NCBI GenBank assembly: GCA_904502015.1
Contig: CAJGEA010000145.1
Location: 1 to 5,167 of the forward strand
Source of the DNA: an uncultured Clostridia bacterium
GTDB lineage: Bacteria; Bacillota; Clostridia; Oscillospirales; CAG-272
DNA length: 5,167 nt
Direction of reading: 5' to 3'
The notes under the pieces were generated by a model. That model saw nothing but the letters and a program-made list of their open reading frames with translations. It ran no database searches and had not been told where the DNA came from. Made by a program: the position numbers and the translations under genes. Below, piece by piece: positions 1 through 5,167 of the stretch (the stretch's first letter is position 1; each line of letters starts with the position of its first letter).

Positions 1-1
1 C

Positions 2-1552
2 CCCTTCACCACCTCCACCATGCAGCAGGAGGCGTCCCGCAAGCTGGGCTTCCAGTCCCAGCGCGTCATGCGCGTGGCGCAGGAGCTCTACGAGGGTGTC
101 AACCTCGGCTCCGAGTTCGGCGGTGTGCAGGGTCTGATCACCTACATGCGTACCGACTCCCTCCGTGTCTCTGCCGACGCCCAGGCCGCCGCCGCCACCC
201 TCATCCGCTAGAAGTACGGCGACAGCTACTATCCCGAGACTCCCCGCGTCTATAAGACCCGCGCTTCTGCCCAGGATGCCCACGAGGCCATCCGTCCCGC
301 CCGCGTGGAGATCGAGCCCGCTATGGTGCGCAAGCAGCTTTCGGTTGACCAGTATAAGCTCTACAAGCTCATCTGGGAGCGATTCATCGCCAGCCAGATG
401 GAGTCCGCCGAGCTCGCCACCCTCACCGTGGACTTCGATTGCAAGGGATACCTGTTCCGCACCAGCGGATACACCGTGACCTTCCCCGGCTACATGGCGG
501 TCTACGAGGAATCCTCGGACGATAGCCGCGCAAAGCCCCTTGCCGACGAGCCCGAGGAGCAGCGTGACCTGCGTATGCCCGACCTTGAGGAGGGCGAGGT
601 GCTGAAGTCGGAGCGCATCGATCCTAACCGCCACTTCACCGAGGCGCCGCCCCGCTATACCGAGGCATCCCTGATCAAACTTTTGGAGGAGAAGGGCATC
701 GGACGCCCCAGTACCTTCGCCACCATTATCACCACCATTATCTCCCGTAGCTACGTCAAGCGCGAGGGCAAATCCCTCCTGCCCACCCAGCTCGGTGAGG
801 TGACCAACGACATCATGCTGCAAAACTTCTCCACCATCGTGGACGAGAAGTTCACCGCCCGCATGGAGGACGATCTGGACGCCATTGAGGGCGGCCGCGA
901 CACTATGCTGGAGGTGCTGGATCGCTTCTGGGGCAAATTTGAGAAGCAGCTTACCGCCGCTGAGTCCACCATCGGTCAGATCAGCGTGGAGATCCCCGCC
1001 GAGGTCACCGATATCGTGTGCGACAAGTGCGGCGCGCAGATGATCGTTAAGAACGGCCGTTTCGGTAAGTTTGCGGCCTGCCCCAACTACCCCACCTGCA
1101 AGAACACTAAGCCCCTGACGCCTCCTACCAACGCCGAGGGCGCAAAGGAGGACGGAAGTACCCCTGAGGCGGTTGCCACCGATATGAAGTGCGAGAAGTG
1201 CGGCGCACCCATGACGCTGCGCACGGGCCGCTACGGCAGCTTCTACGCCTGCACCGCGTATCCCACCTGTAAGTTCACAAAACCCAAGACACGCGACATC
1301 GGCGTGCCCTGTCCTGCCTGTGGCTCCAAGCTGGTCATGAAAACGGGACGCAATAAGACGGTGTTCTACAGCTGTGAGAAATATCCCGAATGTGACTTTT
1401 CCTCGTGGGATATGCCCACGAACGAGAAGTGCCCGCAGTGCGGCAAGATGCTCTTCCGCAAGAAGGGCAAAGCGCTTCTCGTGTGTCACGATAAGGCGTG
1501 CGGCTACTCCCGCGAGGTGGAAACCGTCACCGACGCGGATACGCAGGAATAA
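2..1552 (+). CDS. topA: DNA topoisomerase I (type IA), C-terminal part, interrupted by one in-frame amber codon
   Basis: The enzyme relaxes negatively supercoiled DNA by cutting one strand through a 5'-phosphotyrosine link. The window opens inside the gene: the frame is open from base 2 and starts with PFTTSTMQQEASRKL, a conserved type IA stretch, so the ATG at 20 is internal. The catalytic tyrosine is in GLITYMRTDS (TAC at 143-145). DAHEAIRP (275-298) and GIGRPSTFATI (695-727) are further family motifs. The C-terminus carries four Cys4 zinc ribbons at about 1019-1099, 1190-1270, 1310-1393 and 1430-1501, each with CxxC pairs or a close variant, as in long bacterial TopA proteins. The gene ends with TAA at 1550-1552, 30 bases before trmFO. 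A TAG at 209-211, 22 codons after the catalytic tyrosine, breaks the frame, yet similarity resumes at once in the same frame (KYGDSYYPETPRVYKT). The identity is certain. Whether the gene is functional depends on the TAG being read through, recoded or a base error. Confidence 0.95.
209..211 (+). other. In-frame amber (TAG) codon inside topA
   Basis: The codons read ATC CGC TAG AAG TAC GGC, and conserved TopA sequence lies in the same frame on both sides, so this is a point nonsense codon and not a frameshift. From memory of the family, the segment corresponds to the Firmicute pattern 'YIKEKYG', where this residue is often Glu or another polar residue. One base change from GAG, CAG or AAG would give TAG. 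Stopping here would remove much of the topoisomerase fold and all four zinc ribbons. A restart at GTG 305 would lack the catalytic tyrosine. The cause could be a sequencing or strain variant, suppression or recoding of UAG, or a real inactivating mutation. Confidence 0.9.
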
Positions 1553-1582
1553 AAATTACCTGATAAACGAAAAGGATCCGAT

Positions 1583-2914
1583 ATGGCACATATCCACGTA
1601 CTTGGCGCCGGTCTTGCAGGATGCGAGGCGGCGTGGCAGGCGGCACAGCGGGGCGTTTCGGTCACGCTGTATGAGATGAAGCCGCAGAAATATACTCCCG
1701 CGCACCATAGCCCCGGCTTTGCCGAGCTGGTTTGCTCCAACTCCCTGCGCTCCGACCGCGTGACCAACGCGGTGGGTCTGCTCAAGGAGGAGCTGTCCCG
1801 TATGGGCTCGCTCATTATGGAGGCGGCGCGCGCCACGCAGGTGGCGGCAGGCTCGGCGCTGGCGGTGGATCGCGACCGTTTCTCGGCGTATGTCACCGAG
1901 AAGATCAAAAATCACCCCCTCATCGAGGTGGTGGAGACCGAGATGACCGCGCCCCCCGAGGAGGGGATCACCGTCATTGCCACGGGCCCTCTGACCTCCG
2001 ACCCCATGGCGGAGTGGATCCGCGACAACGTGGCGGGCGAGGGACTGCACTTCTTTGATGCCGTTGCCCCCATCGTGGACTTCTCCTCCATCAATATGGA
2101 CGTTGCCTTTTTCGCGTCGCGCTACAATAAGGGTGACGCCGACTATATCAACTGCCCTATGACCCGCGAGCAGTACGATGCGTTTTACAACGCGCTCATC
2201 ACTGCCGAGGAAGCCGAGCTCAAGGACTTTGACCGCGACCTGCAAAAGGAGCTCAAGGTCTTTGAGGGCTGTATGCCCGTTGAGGTCATGGCAAAACGAG
2301 GGTATGACACCCTGCGCTACGGTCCGCTCAAGCCCGTAGGCCTTGTGGATGACCGCACGGGGGCACGTTCCTTCGCCGTCGTTCAGCTCCGCCGCGAGGA
2401 CGAGCAGGGAAGCATGTATAACCTCGTGGGTTTCCAGACTCACCTCACGTGGGGCGCGCAGAAGCGCGTGTTCAGCATGATCCCCGGACTCGAGAACGCC
2501 GAGTTCTTGCGCTATGGCGTCATGCACCGCAACACCTATATCAAGTCGCCTGATCTGCTCGGCGCGGACTACGCGCTCCGTGAGAATCCCCGCCTCTACT
2601 TCGCGGGGCAGATGACAGGCGTAGAGGGCTACATCGAGTCCACCGCGTCGGGTTTCGTCGCGGGACTCAACGCCGCCCGCCAAGCATTGGATCGGGAGGG
2701 CGTGATCTTCCCCGAGATCACCATGATCGGTGCTATGGCGCACTATATCAGCCACGGCGGACTGGGGGATTTCGTTCCCATGAACGCCAATTTCGGCATC
2801 ATTCCGTCGCTTGACCATCACGTCAAGGGCGGTAAGCTCGCTCGCTACGAAATCTACGCCGCGCGGTCGCTGGAATGTATTGACCGCTTGGTGGCCGAGG
2901 GCGTGCGGGACTGA
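1583..2914 (+). CDS. trmFO: Methylenetetrahydrofolate-tRNA-(uracil-5-)-methyltransferase TrmFO (old name Gid)
   Basis: This FAD enzyme makes 5-methyluridine at position 54 of the tRNA T-loop, using methylenetetrahydrofolate as carbon donor and FADH2 as reductant, in the cytosol. The protein has 443 residues, normal for the family. The N-terminal dinucleotide-binding motif VLGAGLAGCEAA is at residues 6-17. CSNSLRSD begins at Cys51, the counterpart of the conserved Cys53 of the B. subtilis enzyme. The second conserved cysteine is in FEGCMPVEVMA (Cys230, near Cys226 of B. subtilis). YINCPMT (residues 188-194), GPLKPVGL (247-254) and the C-terminal FAD segment YFAGQMTGVEGYIESTASG (339-357) are all present. 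The ATG start has AAAGGA at 1571-1576 with a 6-base gap, and the protein begins right at the FAD fold. The gene closes with tandem stops TGA TAA. It follows topA directly, as in many Firmicutes, and is probably co-transcribed with it. No key residue is missing. Confidence 0.97.
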   Translation: MAHIHVLGAGLAGCEAAWQAAQRGVSVTLYEMKPQKYTPAHHSPGFAELVCSNSLRSDRVTNAVGLLKEELSRMGSLIMEAARATQVAAGSALAVDRDRFSAYVTEKIKNHPLIEVVETEMTAPPEEGITVIATGPLTSDPMAEWIRDNVAGEGLHFFDAVAPIVDFSSINMDVAFFASRYNKGDADYINCPMTREQYDAFYNALITAEEAELKDFDRDLQKELKVFEGCMPVEVMAKRGYDTLRYGPLKPVGLVDDRTGARSFAVVQLRREDEQGSMYNLVGFQTHLTWGAQKRVFSMIPGLENAEFLRYGVMHRNTYIKSPDLLGADYALRENPRLYFAGQMTGVEGYIESTASGFVAGLNAARQALDREGVIFPEITMIGAMAHYISHGGLGDFVPMNANFGIIPSLDHHVKGGKLARYEIYAARSLECIDRLVAEGVRD

Positions 2915-2936
2915 TAAACCATTTCCCATTCGACAC

Positions 2937-2943
2937 GAAAGGA
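2937..2943 (+). promoter_or_regulatory. Displaced Shine-Dalgarno-like site of plsX
   Basis: GAAAGGA here resembles the ribosome binding sites of trmFO (AAAGGA, 1571-1576) and rnc (AAAGGAG, 4016-4022), but it lies 59 bases before the plsX ATG at 3003. No purine-rich Shine-Dalgarno sequence is visible just before that ATG (ACTGTGACCGTAT). The trmFO leader reads AAGGATCCGATATG. If about 52 bases (2945-2996) are removed, the plsX leader would read GAAAGGATCCGTATATG, a normal spacing. My inference is that the site is the original plsX ribosome binding site, separated from its start by the repeat array. Confidence 0.5.
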
Positions 2944-2944
2944 T

Positions 2945-2992
2945 GCACTCGCGGAGTGACTCACTCTCGGAGTGACGCACTCACCGAGTACT
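2945..2992. repeat. Three tandem 16-bp palindromic repeats in the trmFO-plsX gap
   Basis: Three units lie head to tail with an exact 16-base period: 2945-2960 GCACTCGCGGAGTGAC, 2961-2976 TCACTCTCGGAGTGAC and 2977-2992 GCACTCACCGAGTACT. Units 1 and 2 share 14 of 16 bases and unit 3 shares 11 with unit 1. Each unit is itself an inverted repeat (CACTC, 3-base loop, GAGTG; weaker in unit 3, ACTC/GAGT). The junctions are also palindromic, for example GAGTGACTCACTC at 2954-2966, so one long hairpin is an alternative fold to several short ones. No T-run follows, so it does not look like a terminator. It occupies most of the gap between the plsX Shine-Dalgarno-like site and its start codon. Confidence 0.9.
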
Positions 2993-3002
2993 GTGACCGT
3001 AT

Positions 3003-4025
3003 ATGAAACTGATTATTGACTGCATGGGCGGCGACAAGGGCGTTGCCGAGGTGCTTGGCGGCGTTGTCGCCGCCAAGGCTGAATTTGGCGGAGAGTATCT
3101 GCTGGTCGGCAACCAAACCGAGATTGCCGCCGTCGCCGCCGAGCGAGGCTACGACCTCGGGGCGTTTGAGATTCTTCATACCGACGTTGCCATCGTCATG
3201 GAGGACGAGCCCATGGCGGTTATGAAGGAGAAGAAGGACTCCTCTATGGCACTCGGTTTGCGTGCCCTCGCCGACGGGCAGGGGGATGCCTTCGTGAGCT
3301 GTGGCAATACGGGTGCGCTGTTCTGCGGCGCGTCCCTGACCGTGCGGCGTATCAAGGGCGTTCACCGCGCCGCCATCGCCGCCGTGCTTCCGTTCCAGCC
3401 CCCCGTGCTGCTTCTGGACGCGGGCGCGAACGTTACGGTTCAGCCCGACTTCCTCGTGCAGTTCGCCGCGATGGGCTCGGCGTATATGAAAGCCCTGTAC
3501 GGACTGGAAAATCCTCGCGTCGGTCTGCTCAATAACGGCGCGGAATCCCATAAGGGAACGCCCCTGCAAACCGAAGCTTACGGGTTGTTATCCCATGCCG
3601 ACGGCATCAACTTTGTTGGCAACGTGGAGGGAGGCAACCTCCCGAACGACGCCTGCGACGTGGTGGTGACCGATGGCTTTACGGGTAACGTTACCCTCAA
3701 GACCATCGAGGGCATCGGCAAGCTCTTTATGAAGCGCATGAAGGGCATCTTCTACGCGAATTTCCTCACGAAATTGGCGGGAGGTATTGTCAAAAAGCCG
3801 CTCGGCCGATTCAAGAAGGACTTTGACGTGTCCGAGCACGGCGGCAGTCCCATCCTCGGACTTCGCAAGCCCGTCATCAAGGCACACGGCTCGTCAGATG
3901 CGCGCGCCATTCGCAGTGCCATCTGCCAGGCCATCCGCTATGCCGAGGGCGGGATTATTGCCTCGGTGGAGGCGTCCCTCGCCGCACCTGAGGTGGCCGA
4001 GGAAACACCGAACCGAAAGGAGTAA
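3003..4025 (+). CDS. plsX: Phosphate acyltransferase PlsX (acyl-ACP:phosphate transacylase)
   Basis: PlsX converts acyl-ACP plus phosphate to acyl-phosphate, the acyl donor for PlsY in the first step of phosphatidic acid synthesis. It is a soluble protein working at the membrane surface. The 340 residues match the family length. Recognisable blocks are MKLIIDCMGGD (1-11; family consensus MKIAIDAMGGD), VSCGNTGALFCGA (98-110), LLDAGANVTVQPDFLVQFA (137-155), GLLNNGAESHKG (174-185), INFVGNVEG (202-210), VVTDGFTGNVTLKTIEG (221-237) and SEHGGSPILG followed by VIKAHGSSDARAIRSAI (277-307). The ATG at 3003 is chosen because the family motif begins there and an in-frame TGA lies at 2994-2996. No ribosome binding site sits at the normal distance; the nearest good one is upstream of the palindromic repeat array. 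The C-terminal tail after about residue 322 (ASLAAPEVAEETPNRKE) is variable and contains the rnc ribosome binding site. An acpP gene does not follow, unlike in many relatives. Confidence 0.97.
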   Translation: MKLIIDCMGGDKGVAEVLGGVVAAKAEFGGEYLLVGNQTEIAAVAAERGYDLGAFEILHTDVAIVMEDEPMAVMKEKKDSSMALGLRALADGQGDAFVSCGNTGALFCGASLTVRRIKGVHRAAIAAVLPFQPPVLLLDAGANVTVQPDFLVQFAAMGSAYMKALYGLENPRVGLLNNGAESHKGTPLQTEAYGLLSHADGINFVGNVEGGNLPNDACDVVVTDGFTGNVTLKTIEGIGKLFMKRMKGIFYANFLTKLAGGIVKKPLGRFKKDFDVSEHGGSPILGLRKPVIKAHGSSDARAIRSAICQAIRYAEGGIIASVEASLAAPEVAEETPNRKE

Positions 4026-4031
4026 GGCAGA

Positions 4032-4787
4032 ATGCATAAGACACCCTGTGGCAACGGTAGCCACACCGAGGCGCTCGCGCGGCTGGAATCCACCGTTGGC
4101 TATACGTTTTCCAACCGCGATCTGCTGACGCTTGCCATGACGCACTCCTCACGCTCCAACGAAACGGGGGAGCGGAATCACCACCTGCTCTGCAACGAGC
4201 GGCTGGAATTCCTCGGCGACTCCATTTTGTCCTTCGTGGTCAGCGAGTATTTGTTTGCCACCTATCCCAACGAGGCCGAAGGCGACCTCACCTGTATGCG
4301 TAAGGACGTGGTGTGTGCCGCGGCTCTCGCACGGTACGCCCGCCTCATCGGGCTGGGGGATTGCCTCCTGCTGGGCATCGGAGAGGATCGCAACGGCGGT
4401 CGGGATAATGAGAATATCCTTGCCGACGCGTTTGAGGCGCTGCTTGCCGCCATTTACCTCGATGCGGGAGAGCGGGGGATCGGCGTCATCCGCGCTTTCC
4501 TACTCCCTATGATCAGCGAGGATCTGGAGAACCGCGGCGCGCGGGGGATTGAAGGGGATTACAAAACCCCCCTCCAGCAGCTCATTCAGCAGGCCGAAGG
4601 AGACGTTCTGGAGTACGTGCTGGTGCGCACCGAGGGACCTGACCACATGAAGACCTTTGAGGTGGAGGCACGGCTGTATTCCGATTCCGCCGTTCCCACC
4701 GTGATCGGACGGGGGACGGGACGCTCCAAGCGCAAGGCGGAGCAGGCCGCCGCCAAGGATGCGCTTGCCCTTTTCGGGGTAAAATAA
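4032..4787 (+). CDS. rnc: Ribonuclease III
   Basis: RNase III cuts double-stranded RNA and in bacteria processes the rRNA precursor and structured mRNAs; it works as a homodimer needing Mg2+. The 251-residue protein has the catalytic domain followed by a double-stranded RNA-binding domain. The signature NERLEFLGDS is at residues 55-64, giving Glu56, Glu59 and Asp63. The second acidic cluster is ILADAFEALLAAIYLD (129-144), with Asp132 and Glu135 matching Asp114 and Glu117 of E. coli. The RNA-binding domain runs from about 176 (DYKTPLQQLIQQ) to 248, ending in the basic helix GRSKRKAEQAAAKDAL. All catalytic acids are present. ATG 4032 has AAAGGAG at 4016-4022 with a 9-base gap, inside the 3' end of plsX; the genes are 6 bases apart, so translation is probably coupled. 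The N-terminal ~12 residues are an unremarkable extension. The TAA stop is followed by a non-coding repeat region and not by smc or ftsY, which often come next in Firmicutes. Confidence 0.97.
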   Translation: MHKTPCGNGSHTEALARLESTVGYTFSNRDLLTLAMTHSSRSNETGERNHHLLCNERLEFLGDSILSFVVSEYLFATYPNEAEGDLTCMRKDVVCAAALARYARLIGLGDCLLLGIGEDRNGGRDNENILADAFEALLAAIYLDAGERGIGVIRAFLLPMISEDLENRGARGIEGDYKTPLQQLIQQAEGDVLEYVLVRTEGPDHMKTFEVEARLYSDSAVPTVIGRGTGRSKRKAEQAAAKDALALFGVK

Positions 4788-4867
4788 AAGTGAACCTCTT
4801 GAACGCATGAACATACGCAAAGTCGTTATTTAACCGACCTGCAAATTTGGATTTATCTGTTTGTTAG

Positions 4868-4912
4868 CTTTTATGTACTTTTCTCCCACCAGCGGGAGAA
4901 AAGTACCAAAAG
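4868..4912. repeat. Inverted repeat 1: 13-bp perfect stem, extended
   Basis: GTACTTTTCTCCC at 4875-4887 pairs perfectly with GGGAGAAAAGTAC at 4894-4906 over a 6-base loop (ACCAGC). Beyond an asymmetric AT/C internal loop, CTTTT (4868-4872) pairs with AAAAG (4908-4912), giving 18 base pairs in total. The right arm is followed by AGGCGCCG and not by a T-run, so an intrinsic terminator for the operon is unlikely. Confidence 0.85.
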
Positions 4913-4920
4913 AGGCGCCG

Positions 4921-4951
4921 CATAAGGGAAAACCTACGGTTTTTCCTTATG
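4921..4951. repeat. Inverted repeat 2: 14-bp stem with 3-base loop
   Basis: CATAAGGGAAAACC (4921-4934) pairs with GGTTTTTCCTTATG (4938-4951) over the loop TAC. All 14 positions pair, one of them a G-T (G-U in RNA) wobble between 4928 and 4944. The same left arm, AAGGGAAAA (4924-4932), also matches TTTTCCCTT at 4957-4965 perfectly, so two exclusive folds are possible. Confidence 0.85.
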
Positions 4952-4971
4952 TATCCTTTTCCCTTGATGGT

Positions 4972-5006
4972 GGGCGCACGCGGCGCAGCCGCGTTTGATC
5001 GCGCCC
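4972..5006. repeat. Inverted repeat 3: nested GC-rich stem
   Basis: The outer arms GGGCGC (4972-4977) and GCGCCC (5001-5006) enclose an inner perfect 7-bp stem ACGCGGC (4978-4984) and GCCGCGT (4988-4994) with loop GCA. TTGATC (4995-5000) is left unpaired on the 3' side. The two stems stack directly on the 5' side, giving 13 GC-rich base pairs. Confidence 0.75.
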
Positions 5007-5007
5007 C

Positions 5008-5021
5008 GTACACACCTGTAC
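5008..5021. repeat. Inverted repeat 4: short 5-bp hairpin
   Basis: GTACA (5008-5012) and TGTAC (5017-5021) flank a CACC loop. On its own this is weak and could be chance. It is listed because it sits exactly between two stronger hairpins of the element. Confidence 0.45.
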
Positions 5022-5029
5022 CCGTTGTG

Positions 5030-5062
5030 CCGAGTTGTTGCCAAGCGTGGCAACCAACTCGG
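5030..5062. repeat. Inverted repeat 5: 14-bp stem with one bulge
   Basis: CCGAGTT (5030-5036) pairs with AACTCGG (5056-5062), and GTTGCCA (5037-5043) pairs with TGGCAAC (5048-5054). C5055 is bulged and the loop is AGCG. The following bases (ATAGTCAC) are not T-rich, so this too lacks the form of an intrinsic terminator. Confidence 0.85.
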
Positions 5063-5109
5063 ATAGTCACAGAGCGCGCGAGATGGGAAGGTGTTTTAGC
5101 AAAGGGAAA

Positions 5110-5167
5110 GTCAGCCGTAATTTGGCTTCGACAGGTAGGATGATGCTCAGCATTTAACAAGTATCAA
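5110..5167 (+). ncRNA. ssrA: Possible 5' end of tmRNA (ssrA), cut by the window edge
   Basis: GGCTTCGACAGG at 5124-5135 matches the conserved GGNTTCGACRGG found near the 5' end of bacterial tmRNA, the RNA that rescues stalled ribosomes with a tagging peptide. About 21 bases later TTAACAAGT stands where many tmRNAs have a TNGCGAGC-like segment, so the spacing fits but the sequence is only partly similar. Against it, the acceptor 5' strand should lie just upstream and usually starts GGGG; here that stretch reads GTCAGCCGTAATTT, and AGCC (5113-5116) could pair with GGCT (5124-5127) by itself. The start is therefore a guess. The tag-coding part and the 3' half would lie outside the window. Confidence 0.3.

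Larger units (their letters stand above)
4868..5062. repeat. Multi-hairpin element, probably a dispersed structured repeat
   Basis: Five inverted repeats follow each other within 195 bases (4868-4912, 4921-4951, 4972-5006, 5008-5021, 5030-5062), with a GGCGCC palindrome at 4914-4919 between the first two. The stems are near-perfect, unlike what chance gives. There is no transposase and no terminal repeat pair enclosing the whole. I have a general impression that similar CTTTTCTCCC...GGGAGAAAAG stems followed by a TAAGGGAAAA...TTTTTCCTTA stem recur between genes in gut clostridia, but I cannot verify that here. Alternatives are a MITE or REP-like repeat, or a transcribed structured RNA. Confidence 0.55.
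4788..5167. other. Non-coding region downstream of rnc
   Basis: No convincing protein gene lies in these 380 bases. The first ~80 bases are AT-richer than the genes, with no clear promoter, and only a weak quasi-palindrome at 4822-4838 (GTCGTTA...TAACCGAC with a bulge). From 4868 to 5062 there are five consecutive inverted repeats, listed separately. From 5063 on the sequence is unstructured until a tmRNA-like motif near 5124-5135. Open frames of 64 codons (+, 4949-5143) and 98 codons (-, 4864-5160) cross the hairpins and lack family resemblance. No classical stem plus T-run terminator for the operon is visible. Confidence 0.7.

Noticed and set aside
305..1552. Restart of topA at GTG 305 to make a shorter protein
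   Set aside because: The codon is an internal Val in conserved TopA sequence, there is no strong Shine-Dalgarno site before it, and the product would lack the catalytic tyrosine.
2943..2975. A 10-codon leader peptide (MHSRSDSLSE) starting at ATG 2943 before plsX
   Set aside because: The Shine-Dalgarno-like GAAAGGA overlaps the ATG itself, so there is no spacing for initiation, and the codons are just the palindromic repeats.
1556..2980. A 474-codon open frame on the minus strand across trmFO
   Set aside because: It lies antisense to a clear TrmFO protein, its translation matches no family I know, and long antisense frames are common in GC-rich genes. It is a shadow.
2961..3569. A 202-codon minus-strand open frame over plsX
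   Set aside because: It is antisense to the conserved PlsX sequence and has no recognisable motifs.
4868..4951. Intrinsic terminator of the topA-rnc operon
   Set aside because: The stems are strong, but neither is followed by a run of T on the + strand, and the first is followed by GC-rich sequence. Termination here remains possible but is not supported.
4949..5143. A 64-codon plus-strand open frame in the 3' tail
   Set aside because: It begins inside one hairpin, runs through three more, has no ribosome binding site in front and resembles no family.
4864..5160. A 98-codon minus-strand open frame in the 3' tail
   Set aside because: It spans all five inverted repeats, so its sequence is dictated by the hairpins, and no protein motif is visible.

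Overview
The window is about 5.2 kb of fairly GC-rich bacterial DNA carrying four housekeeping genes, all on the + strand: the 3' part of topA (DNA topoisomerase I), trmFO (folate-dependent tRNA U54 methyltransferase), plsX (phosphate acyltransferase) and rnc (ribonuclease III). A non-coding tail rich in inverted repeats follows. TrmFO, the type of TopA with a long zinc-ribbon tail, AAAGGA-type ribosome binding sites and the topA-trmFO and plsX-rnc pairings point to a Firmicute. My best guess is a GC-rich gut clostridium of the Oscillospiraceae/Ruminococcaceae sort. That placement is inference, not something the sequence proves.

Layout: positions 2-1552 hold the topA C-terminal part (catalytic tyrosine region to four C-terminal Cys4 zinc ribbons); its frame is interrupted once by an amber codon at 209-211. 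trmFO (1583-2914) starts 30 bases later. An 88-base gap (2915-3002) contains a Shine-Dalgarno-like GAAAGGA and then three tandem 16-bp palindromic repeats that separate it from the plsX start. plsX (3003-4025) and rnc (4032-4787) are 6 bases apart, and the rnc ribosome binding site lies inside the end of plsX. No terminator or clear promoter is visible between the four genes, so they look like one operon. From 4788 to the end there is no convincing protein gene. This stretch holds five closely spaced inverted repeats (4868-5062), probably a dispersed structured repeat, and at the very end a short tmRNA-like motif that may be the 5' end of ssrA, cut by the window edge.

The gene products are not one pathway. 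They cover DNA supercoiling, tRNA modification, phospholipid initiation and RNA processing, the usual mix of conserved bacterial housekeeping clusters. The acyl carrier protein gene often found between plsX and rnc is absent here.

The points most worth a second look are the lone in-frame UAG in a topA that is otherwise intact and should be essential, the hairpin repeat array inserted between the plsX ribosome binding site and start codon, and the multi-hairpin element with a possible ssrA start downstream of rnc. I see no defence system, CRISPR array or transposase.
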